DNA from: Gautieria morchelliformis
Taxonomy: Eukaryota > Basidiomycota > Agaricomycetes > Gomphales > Gomphaceae
Reading direction: 5' to 3'
Length of the DNA stretch: 64,000 bases
NCBI GenBank assembly: GCA_015179125.1
Contig: WHVA01000274.1
Coordinates: forward strand, 1 to 64,000
Shown here: positions 1 to 11,039 of the stretch, piece by piece
Layout: each line of letters begins with the position of its first letter
How positions within the stretch are numbered: the first letter of the stretch is position 1
Made by a program: the position numbers and the translations under genes
Notes under the pieces: model-generated
Seen by the model: the letters and a program-made list of their open reading frames with translations, nothing else
What the model was told of the DNA's origin: nothing
Database searches by the model: none

Positions 1-2
1 GA

Positions 3-745
3 GTGTTGGCCATGCATGCGCGCCATGGGTTTCAATGTGGGGTGTGCAGCAGGGCCTGTGATTCTAGGAAGGCCCAGTGGCTTCATGTGGTCAATTCCTG
101 TCAATGCCAGAAAGCCCTGGATAAGAAAAAGAAGCATTTCAAGATGGTACAGATGCGCCTTACTGCACCTCATGATGGCCTCTCCGATGATCCACCTATG
201 GATTGGGAGGCAGAGCTAGATGCTTGTGGGCAGGCCACCTTGCAAGAAGAGGCGCATGAGCACCATGAAAGTCGATGGGGGCATGGTGCCATGGGGGAAG
301 CCCCGCTCAACACACCCTCTCCTCAGACACACCCCCAGAAGTCTGATGAACAGGCTAAGGAGGTTGGGGATGATGTTGATGAGCTGTTTCGCCGAGCTTT
401 TGATGATCCTGCGGGGACATCATTAGGTATGCACCATATGGTGTTTGAGCAATTGCAACAGCAGCAGAAAGGTGGCGATTTTGGGATGTTCGGACGTTTC
501 CTGGACCAACAGGAATGGGAATTAGCTGACTGGCTGATGACAAGCAGTGCCAGTCAAACAAAGGTAGACCGCTTCTAAATCTGGATATTGTGGGTCTTGT
601 GGTGCATGAAATATACAATATGGCATAACTTACCCCTTCTGCAGACATGCCAGTGCATGGGTCCTTCGTACAAGGATAACCAAACACTGTTACAAAAGAT
701 AGATAAGTTACCCCAAGTCCCCACATGGAAGTGCCGCACAATCAC
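3..745 (+). pseudogene. Plavaka-type transposase, N-terminal fragment
   Basis: N-terminal part of a Plavaka (CACTA-like) DNA transposase of basidiomycetes. It opens with a C2H2-like finger (CGVCSRACDSRKAQWLH), then an acidic linker, then the family block ending FLDQQEWELADWLMTSSAS. A one-base loss near 575 stops the frame inside the expected FLNLDIV. Next comes a probable GT-AG intron at about 590-644, and the frame resumes with SYKDNQTLLQKIDKLP and TWKC around 664-735. The protein is then cut off by unrelated LTR-element sequence near 750. The core of the same protein resumes near 3691 on the same strand, so the two parts were probably one element. The left end lies outside the window. The family call rests on remembered motifs, not on a search. 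Confidence 0.7.
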
Positions 746-992
746 TGGCAAAGGTGTCATGACGTGTGTATTTCCCATACTCAGATGCTCTGTTCTCCCA
801 TTTCTCACTCCACCTTCATGTTCATTCCGATCGCCCTTGCCGTGTTTGGCAACCGATCCTCGCTGTTCGCGCCATTTACCATAGCCATGCTGTCGAAGCA
901 CGATCGACGCCCTTGGACTGACTTGGCAGTCATCACTGGGCCTATCACCTCCTCTGCTCAACCCTCTTTCGATGGTGTTCCTATGATCAGAC

Positions 993-1566
993 TGTCATGA
1001 CTTCTATTTCCTGGACCTTGTTATCCCCATTTCCCCTTTCGCCACTCCTCCCCTGTGTTTGCTCGGCTTTGCCCTCCACTTCAACTACTTCTCCCCTACG
1101 TCATCTCCGTTCGCCCTTCCTCGCATTTCTCCGAACCGCTATTCGCTGCTCGCGCATTTCGCCAGCAGGATGCCATCAAATACGATCAATACCATTTATC
1201 CGGCATGATGGTTCATCACTAACCCCATCATCTTCTTAATCCAACCCCTTTGGGTGTTCTTATGGCCAAAGTGTGTTCGCAGGGCGTCCCTTCCGTAGGT
1301 CGTGCGCGATTAACCCAGTAGACGAAGAGTCCATGCAGGGTAGCATGTATGCAGGTCCCAAGACATGGTTTTGTACATGAGTGCCTTCGCCACCTTTACT
1401 CTCCGTCATTTCATGTTCGCACTCTTCCCTCACTCTATTGTATGTTTCTTCCATCTACTTAGTATCATGACTGCGCACCCCTATCCAACCCTGACTCACA
1501 ACGGCCTCTTTCCTATTCGCTGATGCCTTACGAGCATTCGATATAAGTAGTTTACATTCACATGCA
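993..1566 (+). repeat. Dispersed LTR-like repeat, copy 1
   Basis: This segment matches 50760-51338 along its whole length in the same orientation, for example at the TGTCATGAC start, CTCCGAACCGCTATTC, the GGGTGTTC block and ATTCGATATAAGTAGTTT. It begins TGTCATGAC and the shared part ends at CATGCA or CATGTA, so it looks like an LTR or most of one. A shorter stretch from 754 starts with the same TGTCATGAC and may be a truncated relative. It abuts a copia gag fragment on its right. I saw no target duplication here, so the LTR identity is an inference. Confidence 0.5.
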
Positions 1567-2073
1567 ATTTCACCCATTCTGGCCAGCTGACTCCTGAACT
1601 CTTTCATCGTGGTGAGGTACGCCGAGACCGATTGGCCCTCGGTCATGTGATAGTTTTCGTACCTCGTTCTGACTATACTTATTTTGCTAGGGTCATTTGA
1701 TTCGAATTTTCTTGTGAGTATTTTCCACACCCTCTTCGCATTTCTCTGTGGAGTCGATCGCCGTCTGAAGCTCTGGTGATATGCACAGGAGTATCTGACT
1801 GTACGCGGTGTTATTCCTGTCGTCCCACTCGTCTTGGAGCTGTTGTAGGTTGTTGATGCCGGTTCCAGTGGTGACTAGAGTCTGCTGGTTAGCTGCGGTG
1901 GGGTATGGTTCCATACCAGTAATGATCTTATGTAGTCCCCTGTCCCTCGCCATTGCTAACAGTTCCATTTTCCAGGACATCCAATTGTCCTTTCCTAACT
2001 TGGGTTTGATGTCGCGGAATTTGTGGATGTCGTGTTTCGGTGTAATATGTGCCGGGGCCATTGCTTGTGCCAT
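1567..2073 (-). mobile_element. Ty1/copia gag fragment (fossil)
   Basis: Minus-strand remnant of a copia-type Gag (UBN2 family). Visible blocks include LGKDNWMSWKMELLAMARDR near the N terminus, then the middle block around SVSAYLTTMKEFRSQL. Only the front half of a gag is present; no protease, integrase or reverse transcriptase is attached. It is broken and old, and cut off on its left by the LTR-like repeat. It belongs to the cluster of LTR-element debris that interrupts the Plavaka transposase. Confidence 0.65.
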
Positions 2074-2931
2074 GGTGAGTCCGTGAGACTCTTAATCTGA
2101 AAAGAATAAGAGTTGAGTTTTTGGATTGGAAGGTGTTATAATTCAGACTTCAACGTGAAGTCGAATCGAGTGTATGATCGCTCCAATGTGAGCGGATCCT
2201 GTGGGATATGTGAGCGGTGAGATGTATGCGGTGCAGGAGAATGATATCCAAGCTGAGTAACTATGTCTGGGGATAATGAGTTCGATTGACTGACTATTTA
2301 GCATACGTGCGGCAGCTATTTATCCTCTATACATGATGCGCTAGATCGAAAGGAGTGCTACCGGCGCCGGTAGGTGGATGTGTGAGGCATGTGCTACGGA
2401 GATCGGGGTGCCGGTTGCCATGACGCATGTGTGTTCTATCTATCGAGTAGGAATGGAGGCATAGGGAATGGGATATCAGAAGTATGTGATGTGTGGGGGG
2501 AGAGGGAAGGGAAGCATGTGATCAAGAAATATCAGAATCGAAATGTATCTACTCGAAGGTGAACGTGTGATGGAATGATCATCGTACTGATCCGCGGAGG
2601 CGTCTCGGTTTCGGGGTTCAGGGGCAGATCCGCTGATGGCTGGGTTGTCTATGTGTTCGTGGATCGGTGGGATGTCGTGGTGTAGCGAGTGGACATATGT
2701 GCGTTGGAGGGGGGGGGCTGATGATTAGTGGCACTGGTTATGATATGGGGTTTTGGACGGGAGGAATGGGGATATGGCTGGTGTTGGAATTGTAACATAG
2801 AGGATGTCCAGATGGCCCTCCGCTCGTGTGGGCAACGTGGGATACCACATCAAAGCTCATGACAGTCCGCAGCCAGCGAACGTGGCCATGACGCAGAAGA
2901 CCTGCGGTGAAAAGAACTAGACCGGCAGCGA
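2074..2931. other. No gene seen; probable LTR-element debris
   Basis: This stretch lies between the start of the minus-strand copia gag piece and the plus-strand gypsy gag piece. It probably holds leader or LTR sequence of one or both, but I could not define LTR ends or a target duplication. No convincing reading frame is present. A short G-run lies near 2710. Confidence 0.4.
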
Positions 2932-3690
2932 ATGCCACCACCAGCTGCCCCAGTCGAACAGGACATGCAGTTCAGATATGAACCACAAGGAGAACCGGCT
3001 GCCCCCACGGACAGCCGTAAGACGATCCAACAGATCGTCAGAGAGCAGGTCGCCTCAGAGCCAGACTCTGAGACAACAATGGAGAGCTTGGAGCTTGAAG
3101 CTGTGCACTGGGAGCAAAAAGAGGCTGCAGCCACGCGCCGCCATATGCGGGCCCTCGAACTGCTAGCAAAGAATGCTGAGGAAGAGGTGGCCCAAAGCCA
3201 TGCTACTCAGCAGCCCGACAAGCAGCTCGCACGCGTCGTGCAGGACACGCGACAAGCGCCCACAGCCTACAACAGCAGGCCGCGCATCTGCAATACGGGG
3301 CTGACGGGGGACACCAGGGACAGAATGCCCCCAGATCTCAGAGCACAAAATGCTCCCGATCCCAGGCCCGGGGCCCACCAGGATATACAACAGCCTGCAC
3401 CACGTGGCGTCACAGCTGCGCAAACGATCCATGGCCCTGACAGAGGGCCAGGGCATACCAGATCAGGCTGACATCGGAGCCGTGCGATGGGATCACATGG
3501 ATGATCCACGTAGCGCTAGCAGACACCGCCAACACAGACCCAGAAAAGTCTATGCTTGCAAAAGCCGGCGTGAAGCTGGCTCACCCCAAGCCATACACCG
3601 GGGGATCTGACCTCGAAGAGTTTGAAATCTTCGTTGCAGCCATCTTACAATGGCTGAAAATGAACTGCCTCCTGGGCCCAACCAGCATAG
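2932..3690 (+). mobile_element. Ty3/gypsy gag N-terminal fragment (fossil)
   Basis: Remnant of a gypsy-type Gag. The first part is a charged, helical leader (QIVREQVASEPDSETTMESL onward). It is followed by the recognisable start of the retrotransposon gag domain, PKPYTGGSDLEEFEIFV, with WLKMNCLLG just after. The piece is broken, stops well short of a zinc knuckle or pol, and is directly followed by Plavaka sequence. No LTRs could be assigned to it. Confidence 0.6.
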
Positions 3691-5588
3691 AACAACCTCC
3701 CTGTTGCGAAACTCAAGTGTCTCCATGAACATTCCCGGAAAGGAGCTGGGTTTTGACTCTTTCACTATGTTATGTCCATCCTCCTGGAACCATTAATTGA
3801 GGCTGGCAAAAAAGGAGTCCAAATGACCTGTGCTGACCAGGACATTCGCATGGTCTACCCAATCTTGGCCACATATATTGCTGAATTCCCTGAGCAATGC
3901 CTCATTGTTGGGGTCCAGCCCACTGATTGCCCCATCTGCGAAATTGACTCTGATGACTGGGGGGAACCCAGCCATGCATCATTTCGTGACTCTGTTTGTA
4001 CCCTGAGTGCTCTCAAGGACTGGGTTGCCGAAGTCTCTTCAGAAGAATATACACGGCTAGGCCTCTGACCAATCCCCAAATCATTCTGGGCCGAACTGCC
4101 TCATATGGACATTTTTTCATGCCTCACGCCTGACCTCCTACACCAACTTCACAAGGGTGTATTCAAATATCATCTTGTGAAATGGTGTCTCACACATGCG
4201 GGTGCAGCAGACATTGATCAAAGGTTCCAGTGCATGCCAGATCATCCGAGTCTGCGATACCTCAAGAAAGGAATATCTATTATTACGCAGTGGACAGGGT
4301 GTGAATTCAAGGAGATGCAGCGCATCTTTGCAAGCCTGACAGATGGTGCAGTCCATTCAGAAGTGACCGCAGTTGCTTGCGCTGTCATTGATTTCATTTA
4401 TTACACATCATATCCCTCACAGTCTACCGAGAGTTTGCATATGCTCCAAGATGCCCTCGATACCTTCCACCAGCACAAAGAGATCTTTGTGAAGCTAGGG
4501 ATCCGCAAGCACTTCCGAATCCCAAAGATTCATATGATGGAGCATTATATTGCTCTCATCCAAGCGAAAGGGATTAGGGACACCTGATGGGTTTAATACA
4601 GAACTTTCAGAGTGTCTGCACATTGACTTTGCCAAAGAGGGCTATCGGGCCAGTAACAAGAAAAATTACATCAAAAAAATGGTGACATACCTTACACATT
4701 GTGATGCCATTCACAAATTCACAGCATTTCTCATTTGGACACACACCATCCCATATAGTCAGTCCAATTCCAATAAAGCAGACGAACCATTACATGTCCA
4801 GGAGCCAGTGGAACAAGTACCAGCCACTACGGTCGCTGCCGGTGCACCCACATGGAGTATCGCCAAGCGTGCACCATGGCCAAAAACCCCTGTTCAAACT
4901 CTCATCAAGAACCATGGAGCCATGGATTTTGTGCCAGCACTCCAGGCATACCTGAATGCTCATGTCCCAAAGGGCTGTGTCACCGCCTCTGTATATGACT
5001 TCGTGGATGTCTACAAACAAATCACCATTGACCTTCCATTGCCCCAACGACATACTGATGAGACCCAATGCGACACGATCCGAGCAACACCAGGTCATCC
5101 GAATCCTGGATGGAAGACGTCGGAGCCAGACCATTTTGATTGTGTTCTTGTCCATGAAGACGGTTTGGCAGAGGATGTTGGAATCAAAGGTGTGTCTCGG
5201 ACCCAGGGAATGTGATCATGGTCTAACACCCACGTCTGTTTAGGGTATCCTGCAGCGCGTGTCCGTGCTCTGTTCCGCCTACCTTCCTGGTTTGGGTGTG
5301 CTGATACTCTTGCATACATTGAATGGTTCACACCTGTCACACCGCCGGTTGTCCCATTGCGTATGTCACGAGTGTCATACGCCATGCACCAAGGTCACCG
5401 TCAAGCCGCTGTTATTCCGATCTCATCCATTCGGTGCAGTTGTGCTCTGACTCCCATCTTTAGCAAGCCACACCAGCGAGACAGAGGTTGAACTGCACGA
5501 ACAGTGCTTGAAAAATGCAGCCACTTTTTCTTAAATTCGCACCAGATATCACAGAGGTCGCTCACTGAGGTTTGCAGCCTCACTTGAG
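3691..5588 (+). pseudogene. Plavaka-type transposase, core and C-terminal part
   Basis: Core of a Plavaka transposase. Ordered family blocks are LPVAKLKCLHEHS, ILLEPLIEAGKKGV, PILATYIAEFPEQCL with a CPIC pair, FWAELPHMDIF, CLTPDLLHQLHKGVF, then the DGFNTELSECLHIDFAKEGY block and a C-terminal LAYIEWFTPV. A phase-1 GT-AG intron at 5190-5243 joins IKG to YPAARVRALFRLP. The gene is dead: in-frame TGA at 3754 and 4066, a frameshift near 4570, and another after about 5480, beyond which TVLEKCSHFFLN lies in a new frame. Compared with the family, roughly 90-120 residues between this and the fragment at 3-745 are missing or replaced by inserted LTR-element sequence. No terminal inverted repeat was identified. 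Confidence 0.75.
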
Positions 5589-6055
5589 CAGAATGCAGGT
5601 CAGTCGCCGAGCATTCGTGCCGTCTCCTCATCCATATATTTCCTCCTCGCTTGGCACCCACTTCCGAGGAAGTGGGTGAGCGAAGAGGAAATTTCCCACC
5701 TAGATACGTTTGAAAGATCTAACGTGGAACGCAGCCCATCTGAATGGGTTCCACAAGCTTCAAACAGGAAGAACTCTGGGGAGTATCGTGGCGAATCGAA
5801 GAGGAGGAGTATGACAGCTTCCGGACTCAAGAAAGGGAGTCTAAGCATGTCAGCGTCCATTGCGGCGCCGCGCGAGGTTGTAAAGCCAGAAACAATCAAC
5901 GCGTGGCGGCGGAGGGAAGGGATGTAAGCGTCTCAATCAGTCGAACGGAACCACGGCACTCGTACAACAATCGGTCTTGAGCTGGTGGCGAAGTGCAGCA
6001 ATGAACGCGAACCACATGCACCCGGGCCGCTGCCATAAGAGCATGACACTCGTAT
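5589..6055. other. No recognisable gene
   Basis: Sequence between the end of the Plavaka relic and the hAT element. Short open frames exist on both strands (for example 5676-5927 plus and 5600-5899 minus), but none has a domain, an intron pattern or a neighbour that supports it. Confidence 0.4.
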
Positions 6056-6063
6056 ATGATACG

Positions 6064-7438
6064 TAGTGGTCTCCCGGGTCGGGCTTAAGCCCGGGCTGAG
6101 CCCGAGCCCGGCCCAAGCCTCAGAAAGCCCGCTGGAAGGGCCGGGCTTGAGATCTGGGAAGCCCGAGCCCGGCCCTTAAGCCCGAGGCTTTTGGGTGGGA
6201 ACCTCCATTGTTGCCGCCATCGAGGATTGTCGTTTGACACCAGCAAATATACACATATATATACTATATGTATACCCAAATGCACTGAATTTGCTATACC
6301 TTTGCTTTCATCCTCCACCACACGCAGCCCACCTGGGATCCACGCGGTCACATACTTCCCCCTATTTTCATGCGCCCGCACCCACACGCGCACGCGCACA
6401 CGTACGCCCGCCTTCTAAATACGTCCCGTTAAATAATACGTCGCACTGCGACCTCGACCGGTGCGTCCTCGGCGACTGCTCGACGGTGCATCCTTTGCGT
6501 GTACCATTATACATACCCCACCTCAACCGTCCTCCCTCCGTTCTCGCAATTCGTGCCAAATCGTCTGCCAGAAGCGCCCGTCAGAGTCCGTCTCCATGCA
6601 AGCACGCCCGCTTGCCGTCTCGCGCTGCGCTCAGTACTCGCTGCCGAAAGCCTGGGATGCACTCGCGCTCGAGTCGCTGTGGCGGTGGTACAGCGTGTCC
6701 TGTTGGTGGTGGTGTTGCGGGTGCCCCTGGTGCTGCTGTTACATCGGCGAGGGGTGCACATCCGCCGGCGGTGAGAGCGTGCGTTACTCGAGACGCTGCT
6801 CGACGTCAGGCTCGGTCTGGTGCTCATCAAAATGCCCTTGGGGGCACGAGGCCGAGGTCGAGGTCGGTAGGCATGTGGCCCGTGTGGTGCGCAACAGTGA
6901 GTGAGAGTCTCATTGATCTCGCTCAGGCGCGTGACCTGCGCCTCCAGCGCGCGCGGGGAGAATCTTGCTCGACTGATCGAGGTTGGCGATGTAGCTGGTG
7001 GCTGCGAGCAGCACGCGCGTGAGTGAGCTGCGCGCAAGGAATCAGGACGGAAGATATACCCCGTTCGAGAAGCGAGACCTTGCTTAGAGGCACCTCCCAC
7101 TATGGTCCACAGGCACCCAGAACGGTCCATAGGCGCGCGATGTACGCCTCCTCTCTGTATGGTGTCTACGCACCCTCCACCCCCCCTCCCACAAATATGG
7201 TGCACAAGTACGTAATCCCACCTCAACTTACGGTGTGGATGCACATTCCACCGCCTCCCAGTACGGTCCAAATTCACCACAGCGAGTCCCACCCACAGGC
7301 CCGGGCTTTAGCCCGGCCGAGCCTGAGCCCGGCCCGAGCCCTCGTCCTGGGCCGGGCTTCAATTTTGGTGGGCCCGAGCCCTCCAAAGCCCGGCCCTGAC
7401 CCGGGCTTTCCAGCCCGGCCCGAGCCCGGAGAACACTA
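6064..7438. mobile_element. Non-autonomous hAT element with 8-bp target duplication
   Basis: A 1,375-bp element flanked by a perfect 8-bp duplication ATGATACG (6056-6063 and 7439-7446), the size made by hAT transposases. Its ends are inverted: TAGTGGTCTCCCGGG on the left, and TAGTGTTCTCCGGGC when the right end is read inward. Both ends, for about 120-140 bp, consist of very GC-rich runs of GCCCGAGCCCGGCCC words that can pair with each other. Long open frames inside (for example 6195-7022 plus and 6507-7292 minus) overlap on opposite strands and show no hAT dimerisation domain or zinc finger, so I regard them as chance frames. It would need a transposase supplied in trans. Confidence 0.85.
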
Positions 7439-7446
7439 ATGATACG

Positions 7447-8140
7447 CAACAATCAGGCGGCCGTTCGAGAGAAGAGGCTACCTTGACGATTAGGCGTTTT
7501 TCGTCAGTTACTAGTTGAGTCCAGAGTAAAAAGAACGTGGTACTTATCGGATGTCTATGTGGTATCGACTTACACTCCTTGACCTTATCCAAGTAACTTG
7601 CACCTGACATAGCTCGCCAATATTGGTTAGCAGGGGTGTTGCCGCTGCCGTATGGGAGTTATAGAAAGGTAGAAAGCTGTAGGTCTACCTAGTGTGGGGA
7701 GCAGCGCCACATAACGATCTGTGGCGCTACGTGGAACCCAGAGTCAGCTACGTAGTTGACGTAGTCTACTAGTAGCGCCGGTGGCGCTGCGTAAATATGG
7801 CCGAATTACAAGCCGGAATCGGCCGTTCCTGATGGGGTCTCGCAACACTGATCCTCCCTCGTTTGCTGAGATGATTTCTTGGGAGCGTGCTTAGTATCTA
7901 ATACTCAAGGCGGGGGAGTCCTACACCTACGTACTAGAGTAAGAGGATATAAATCACTACTTGTACATCTTAGTCGTCGCCCCATATATGCCCTTGAAGC
8001 TCGAGTTGATTCAGCTCCTGGTGAAGCTGAAATAGCGCCCATCATTAAAGTTTGCCTGAACATCGAAAGCAGCAATCGGACAACATTGGTATGTTTCACA
8101 TAGTATTTATCATGTTACAAGCAATTCATGAACCTCACAG
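7447..8140. other. Intergenic; short inverted words only
   Basis: No gene seen. Around 7706-7800 there are repeated and inverted copies of a short word (CAGCGCCAC, GTGGCGCTACG, AGCGCCGGTGGCGCT) that could form small hairpins. The acyltransferase gene ends at the right edge of this stretch on the minus strand, so part may be its 3' untranslated region. Confidence 0.4.
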
Positions 8141-9860
8141 CTATGCCGTGAGAGTAAGCAAAATGGCAGCCCACTGCTCCATGAACCCTTGGGTAACATC
8201 GGCCGGCATTGCTGCCACATTTGTATCAACACTGAGCATGAGTCTTCCTTTCCACGATGTTACACGGAAGAATCTATGCGACGGTTTAAGGAATAATCTC
8301 AGGAATTTATGATGGAAGTGACTTACGGCCCAGGATCGGTTTTATTTAATGCGACGAAGAAATCGTCAAGCTCGAGCACGACCTCGCTCCGGCTATTCTT
8401 ATGCACTGGGTCGAGATAAGTCTCACCTCTACCATCGCCTCCGTACCACGGACACATCCAAGGTGGTGGAGGCCTACGAGAATCTGGGCCATCGATAATG
8501 CACGGGCAGGGTATCAGCAGCTTACGGTGCGCCAGAACGCGGACCCGCCAGCATCATCTCAACCTGTTGCCCGTCGATTGCGAGAAGAGAAGGATACGCT
8601 TTCTGTTTCAGGTACTGATCCTTGACAATGTTCGCCACCTTGACCAGATATCCCCGGGTCTCATCTGTGGATATCGACAAGGAGGAGGGGCAGAGGCGTA
8701 ATGGAACTTGGATCACTGACATTCCCAAACAGTATCCTGGGTAAGCGTTTCGAGCGTTGTAAGGAGCTGAGAGGCGAGAACGGGTATCCACGAGACCATA
8801 GTATACGATGGCTGCGTCGGCGGGAGTGGACTCTTGCGCAGGGTTGTCGAACGCCGTGACAAGCGTCAGGGCTGCATGAGCTGCAAGTTCATTGTCTGTG
8901 AGCGAAAGGTTAACGTAGATAGCAACAGGTCCACCCACCGATATGGTTCAATGTAAAGCCAAGTACACGAGCGCTCTCAAGAATCTTATCGCTATCGGAG
9001 GCGGAAAACGTGTAGTCTAGACGGCGAGTGGGCCCAGGTCCAACCTTGCGCACTTTGAATCCGTGCAGACGCTGCAAGACGTGTTAGTTCCTTCATGGGG
9101 TGACAGATAGGCGATACGCAACCGGCAAGGCAGCTCCGATGTCCCCCAGTACTTCGGTCAACGTCTGGGTGTATCTGTCTCCTTCCCGGTCTTCGTATGG
9201 ACCCAAGATCTCAGTGACGCATGGCAATAAATTCTTTCCTTCCTCCCCCCAATGCAATGGCGGAGCTTTCCCACCGTCCGTGAAACGCTCTGCCAAGAGG
9301 GCGAGGAGTTTATTCCCCAGAACCTTTATTCCCACTCCATCGAAAGGCACGTGCGAAGTGTGGAGTAGTAGGGAGTAAGAAGTTTCAGAAGAGCCTGGGA
9401 GGACATAAAGGAGAGTCAGAGTGCCGTTCTCATCAGGAATATGGGCCTTGCTAAGCTCGAATCGGAGCTGATCGAGGCCTTGGGGTTCATTCGAAAGACG
9501 GACAGTCCGGTGCGCCCATTCTGCAGCTTCCTGGCTAGAAGCTGCCTGACGATAAGTCAAGAGGGTGTTTCCTGCAGCGTCATAGGCGATCTTCACTGCT
9601 ACCAGAGGAACTTGATGGCGGAGGACTTTCCATGCCTCACGAGCTTGCGAAAGAAAGTTGCTAGGCAAAATCGCACTGTGAAGGGTAACATGGAGTCCTA
9701 AGTAAAGGGTCTGCTCGCCATGGTTGAATCTGCTAAAGAAATCTTCTATGACCTCGCCCCCAAATGCTTCACGGAGGAAAACGTTGGTGTCATCTGGAGA
9801 CTGGCGCCACTGGAAGCGGGAATAGTCCAACGGAGGGATAGCGGGTGCAGCGCCAGCCAT
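8141..9860 (-). CDS. CoA-dependent acyltransferase / condensation-fold protein
   Basis: Five exons read cleanly on the minus strand: 9860-9123, 9071-8939, 8880-8526, 8473-8327 and 8273-8141, giving about 501 residues. Introns are 51, 58, 52 and 53 bp; the last three have good GT-AG signals and restore NHIAHAALTLV, PPPPPWMCPWYGGDG and DPGPFFRVTSW. The first donor (GTTGCG) is weak and least certain. Exon 1 holds HVPFDG (H170, D174), the HxxxDG catalytic motif of the chloramphenicol-acetyltransferase-like superfamily (condensation domains, TRI3-type trichothecene acetyltransferases). I saw no DFGWG motif. The C-terminal GRLMLSVDTNVAAMPADV resembles the last strand and helix of that fold. Likely role: transfer of an acyl group from CoA to a hydroxyl or amino group in secondary metabolism; the substrate is unknown and no cluster neighbours are visible. 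Start chosen as the first ATG of the open exon. It appears intact. Confidence 0.75.
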
Positions 9861-10163
9861 TATGTCTGCAGGTCTGGCTGGTGTTGGTTATAAATCACCG
9901 ATCACGTAGCGCTCTCGGCGCCTTGAATGATAGATGTTATGCATTGTGTGTTGTTTTGGCGGTTACAGGAAGTACAGCATGCAATGAATTTGCCGGTCTT
10001 CTCATGGACACCCCTGCGACTTTCAGTCCAGAGATACTTGGCTGAGGGCTGCAAGTCGAGCTCTCCTTGGATACGGTGTGTGAACGTGTTACGCGCAGTA
10101 ACTGAGTTCGAGGAAGAACATATTAGATTCTTATTGATATGGTGCGTATCTAGTCCTACGTAC

Positions 10164-10208
10164 CTGAGTTCGAGGAAGAACAGATTAAGGTTCTTCCTTC
10201 GAACTCAG
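10164..10208. repeat. Hairpin upstream of the acyltransferase gene
   Basis: CTGAGTTCGAGGAAGAAC and its near-perfect reverse complement are separated by a 7-8 base loop. A direct copy of the left arm lies at 10102-10120. The structure is about 300 bp upstream of the acyltransferase start, so it could be a regulatory site or simply a footprint of a small inverted element. Confidence 0.55.
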
Positions 10209-10213
10209 ACTAC

Positions 10214-10700
10214 CTAACCGGATGCCTGCGTCACGGAACAAAATGTCACATAAGCGACTCGAACGAGCGGAGTTTGACTGATCAAGGCATCCCTAGACTT
10301 CTTTTCCCATGTGACCGTCCTTATAGAGGTTAACGTTGACGCCAATCCACATGCCAGAATTTGCAACCGCTCGGATTGTAATGGTGGAAGTCCCATCCAG
10401 GTATCGCGATACCTCTGGCACTCAACTTCAGAGGCATTGGGAACAAATATTCTCTGAGAAATGATGATTGGGGGAAGGAGTGAGGATACTTCATTACACA
10501 ACCCGTGTTCGAGCGCAGCTTCCATAACTGGGAACGTTTTCAAGGTGTCTTCAAATCACTATGGTATACCTGACTACTCGATCCATTTTCGAATGTCTGC
10601 CAAGGCATCATCTGGGCCTCCCGGATCCCCGCCGTTTCCAATAAAGGCAAGTCAATCGGCATCCCAGCTACAGTGCCTACCGCTCAAAACCGACAACCGG
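10214..10700 (-). pseudogene. Unrecognised gene remnant
   Basis: A 109-codon open frame (10543-10214) reads as an ordinary globular protein (SSLLPPIIISQRIFVPNASE, TWMGLPPLQSERLQILACGL). Upstream on the same strand, at about 10690-10580, a second exon-like stretch reads DADWLAFIGNGGDPGGPDDA followed by IRKWIE and a stop. The two could be exons of one gene, but I could not find a join that keeps the frame. I do not recognise the family. It may be a relic. Confidence 0.3.
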
Positions 10701-10816
10701 GTCATAGGGGAGACGCGGATTGGATCTCATCCCAGGGAAAACAATTTCAAGTGAAATAAACTGGTGGAATTGGTTCCTTGGGAGGATAGCTTCATTTCTA
10801 TCTCATTACTGTGTCC

Positions 10817-11035
10817 TAGGGATACACACCATGCTGTACACCCACAGCTGTATGGTGCCATATTATGGCCACAGCACCTGTGCCATCAAGAGTCTGTGTG
10901 CTGTGCTGATGGTATGGTATATGGTATGGTTTGACACTGTATGATCACCTGATGGGCCCTACTGCTGGCACGTACATCAGGTCTGCCTAATTAGTCTGCA
11001 TAGGCTGACATGAAGAGCAGCTACCTGTGTAGGCT
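10817..11035 (+). mobile_element. hAT MITE, 5' half only
   Basis: Starts TAGGGATACACACCATG and follows the first half of the complete MITE at 16923-17450, including TGTATGGTGCCATATTATGG, ATGGTATGGTATATGGTATG and the GATGGGCCCTACTGCTGG block. It then runs into other repeat sequence without a right terminal repeat. It is a truncated copy. Confidence 0.65.
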
Positions 11036-11039
11036 GATA

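Noticed and set aside
6195-7292. 275-codon plus-strand and 261-codon minus-strand frames inside the hAT element
   Set aside because: They overlap on opposite strands in GC-rich sequence, are rich in Arg/Ser/Pro, and show no transposase motif.
7706-7800. Possible structured RNA or tRNA from GTGGCGCTACG-type inverted words
   Set aside because: No cloverleaf, no T-loop sequence and no internal promoter boxes; the pairing is only between short repeated words.
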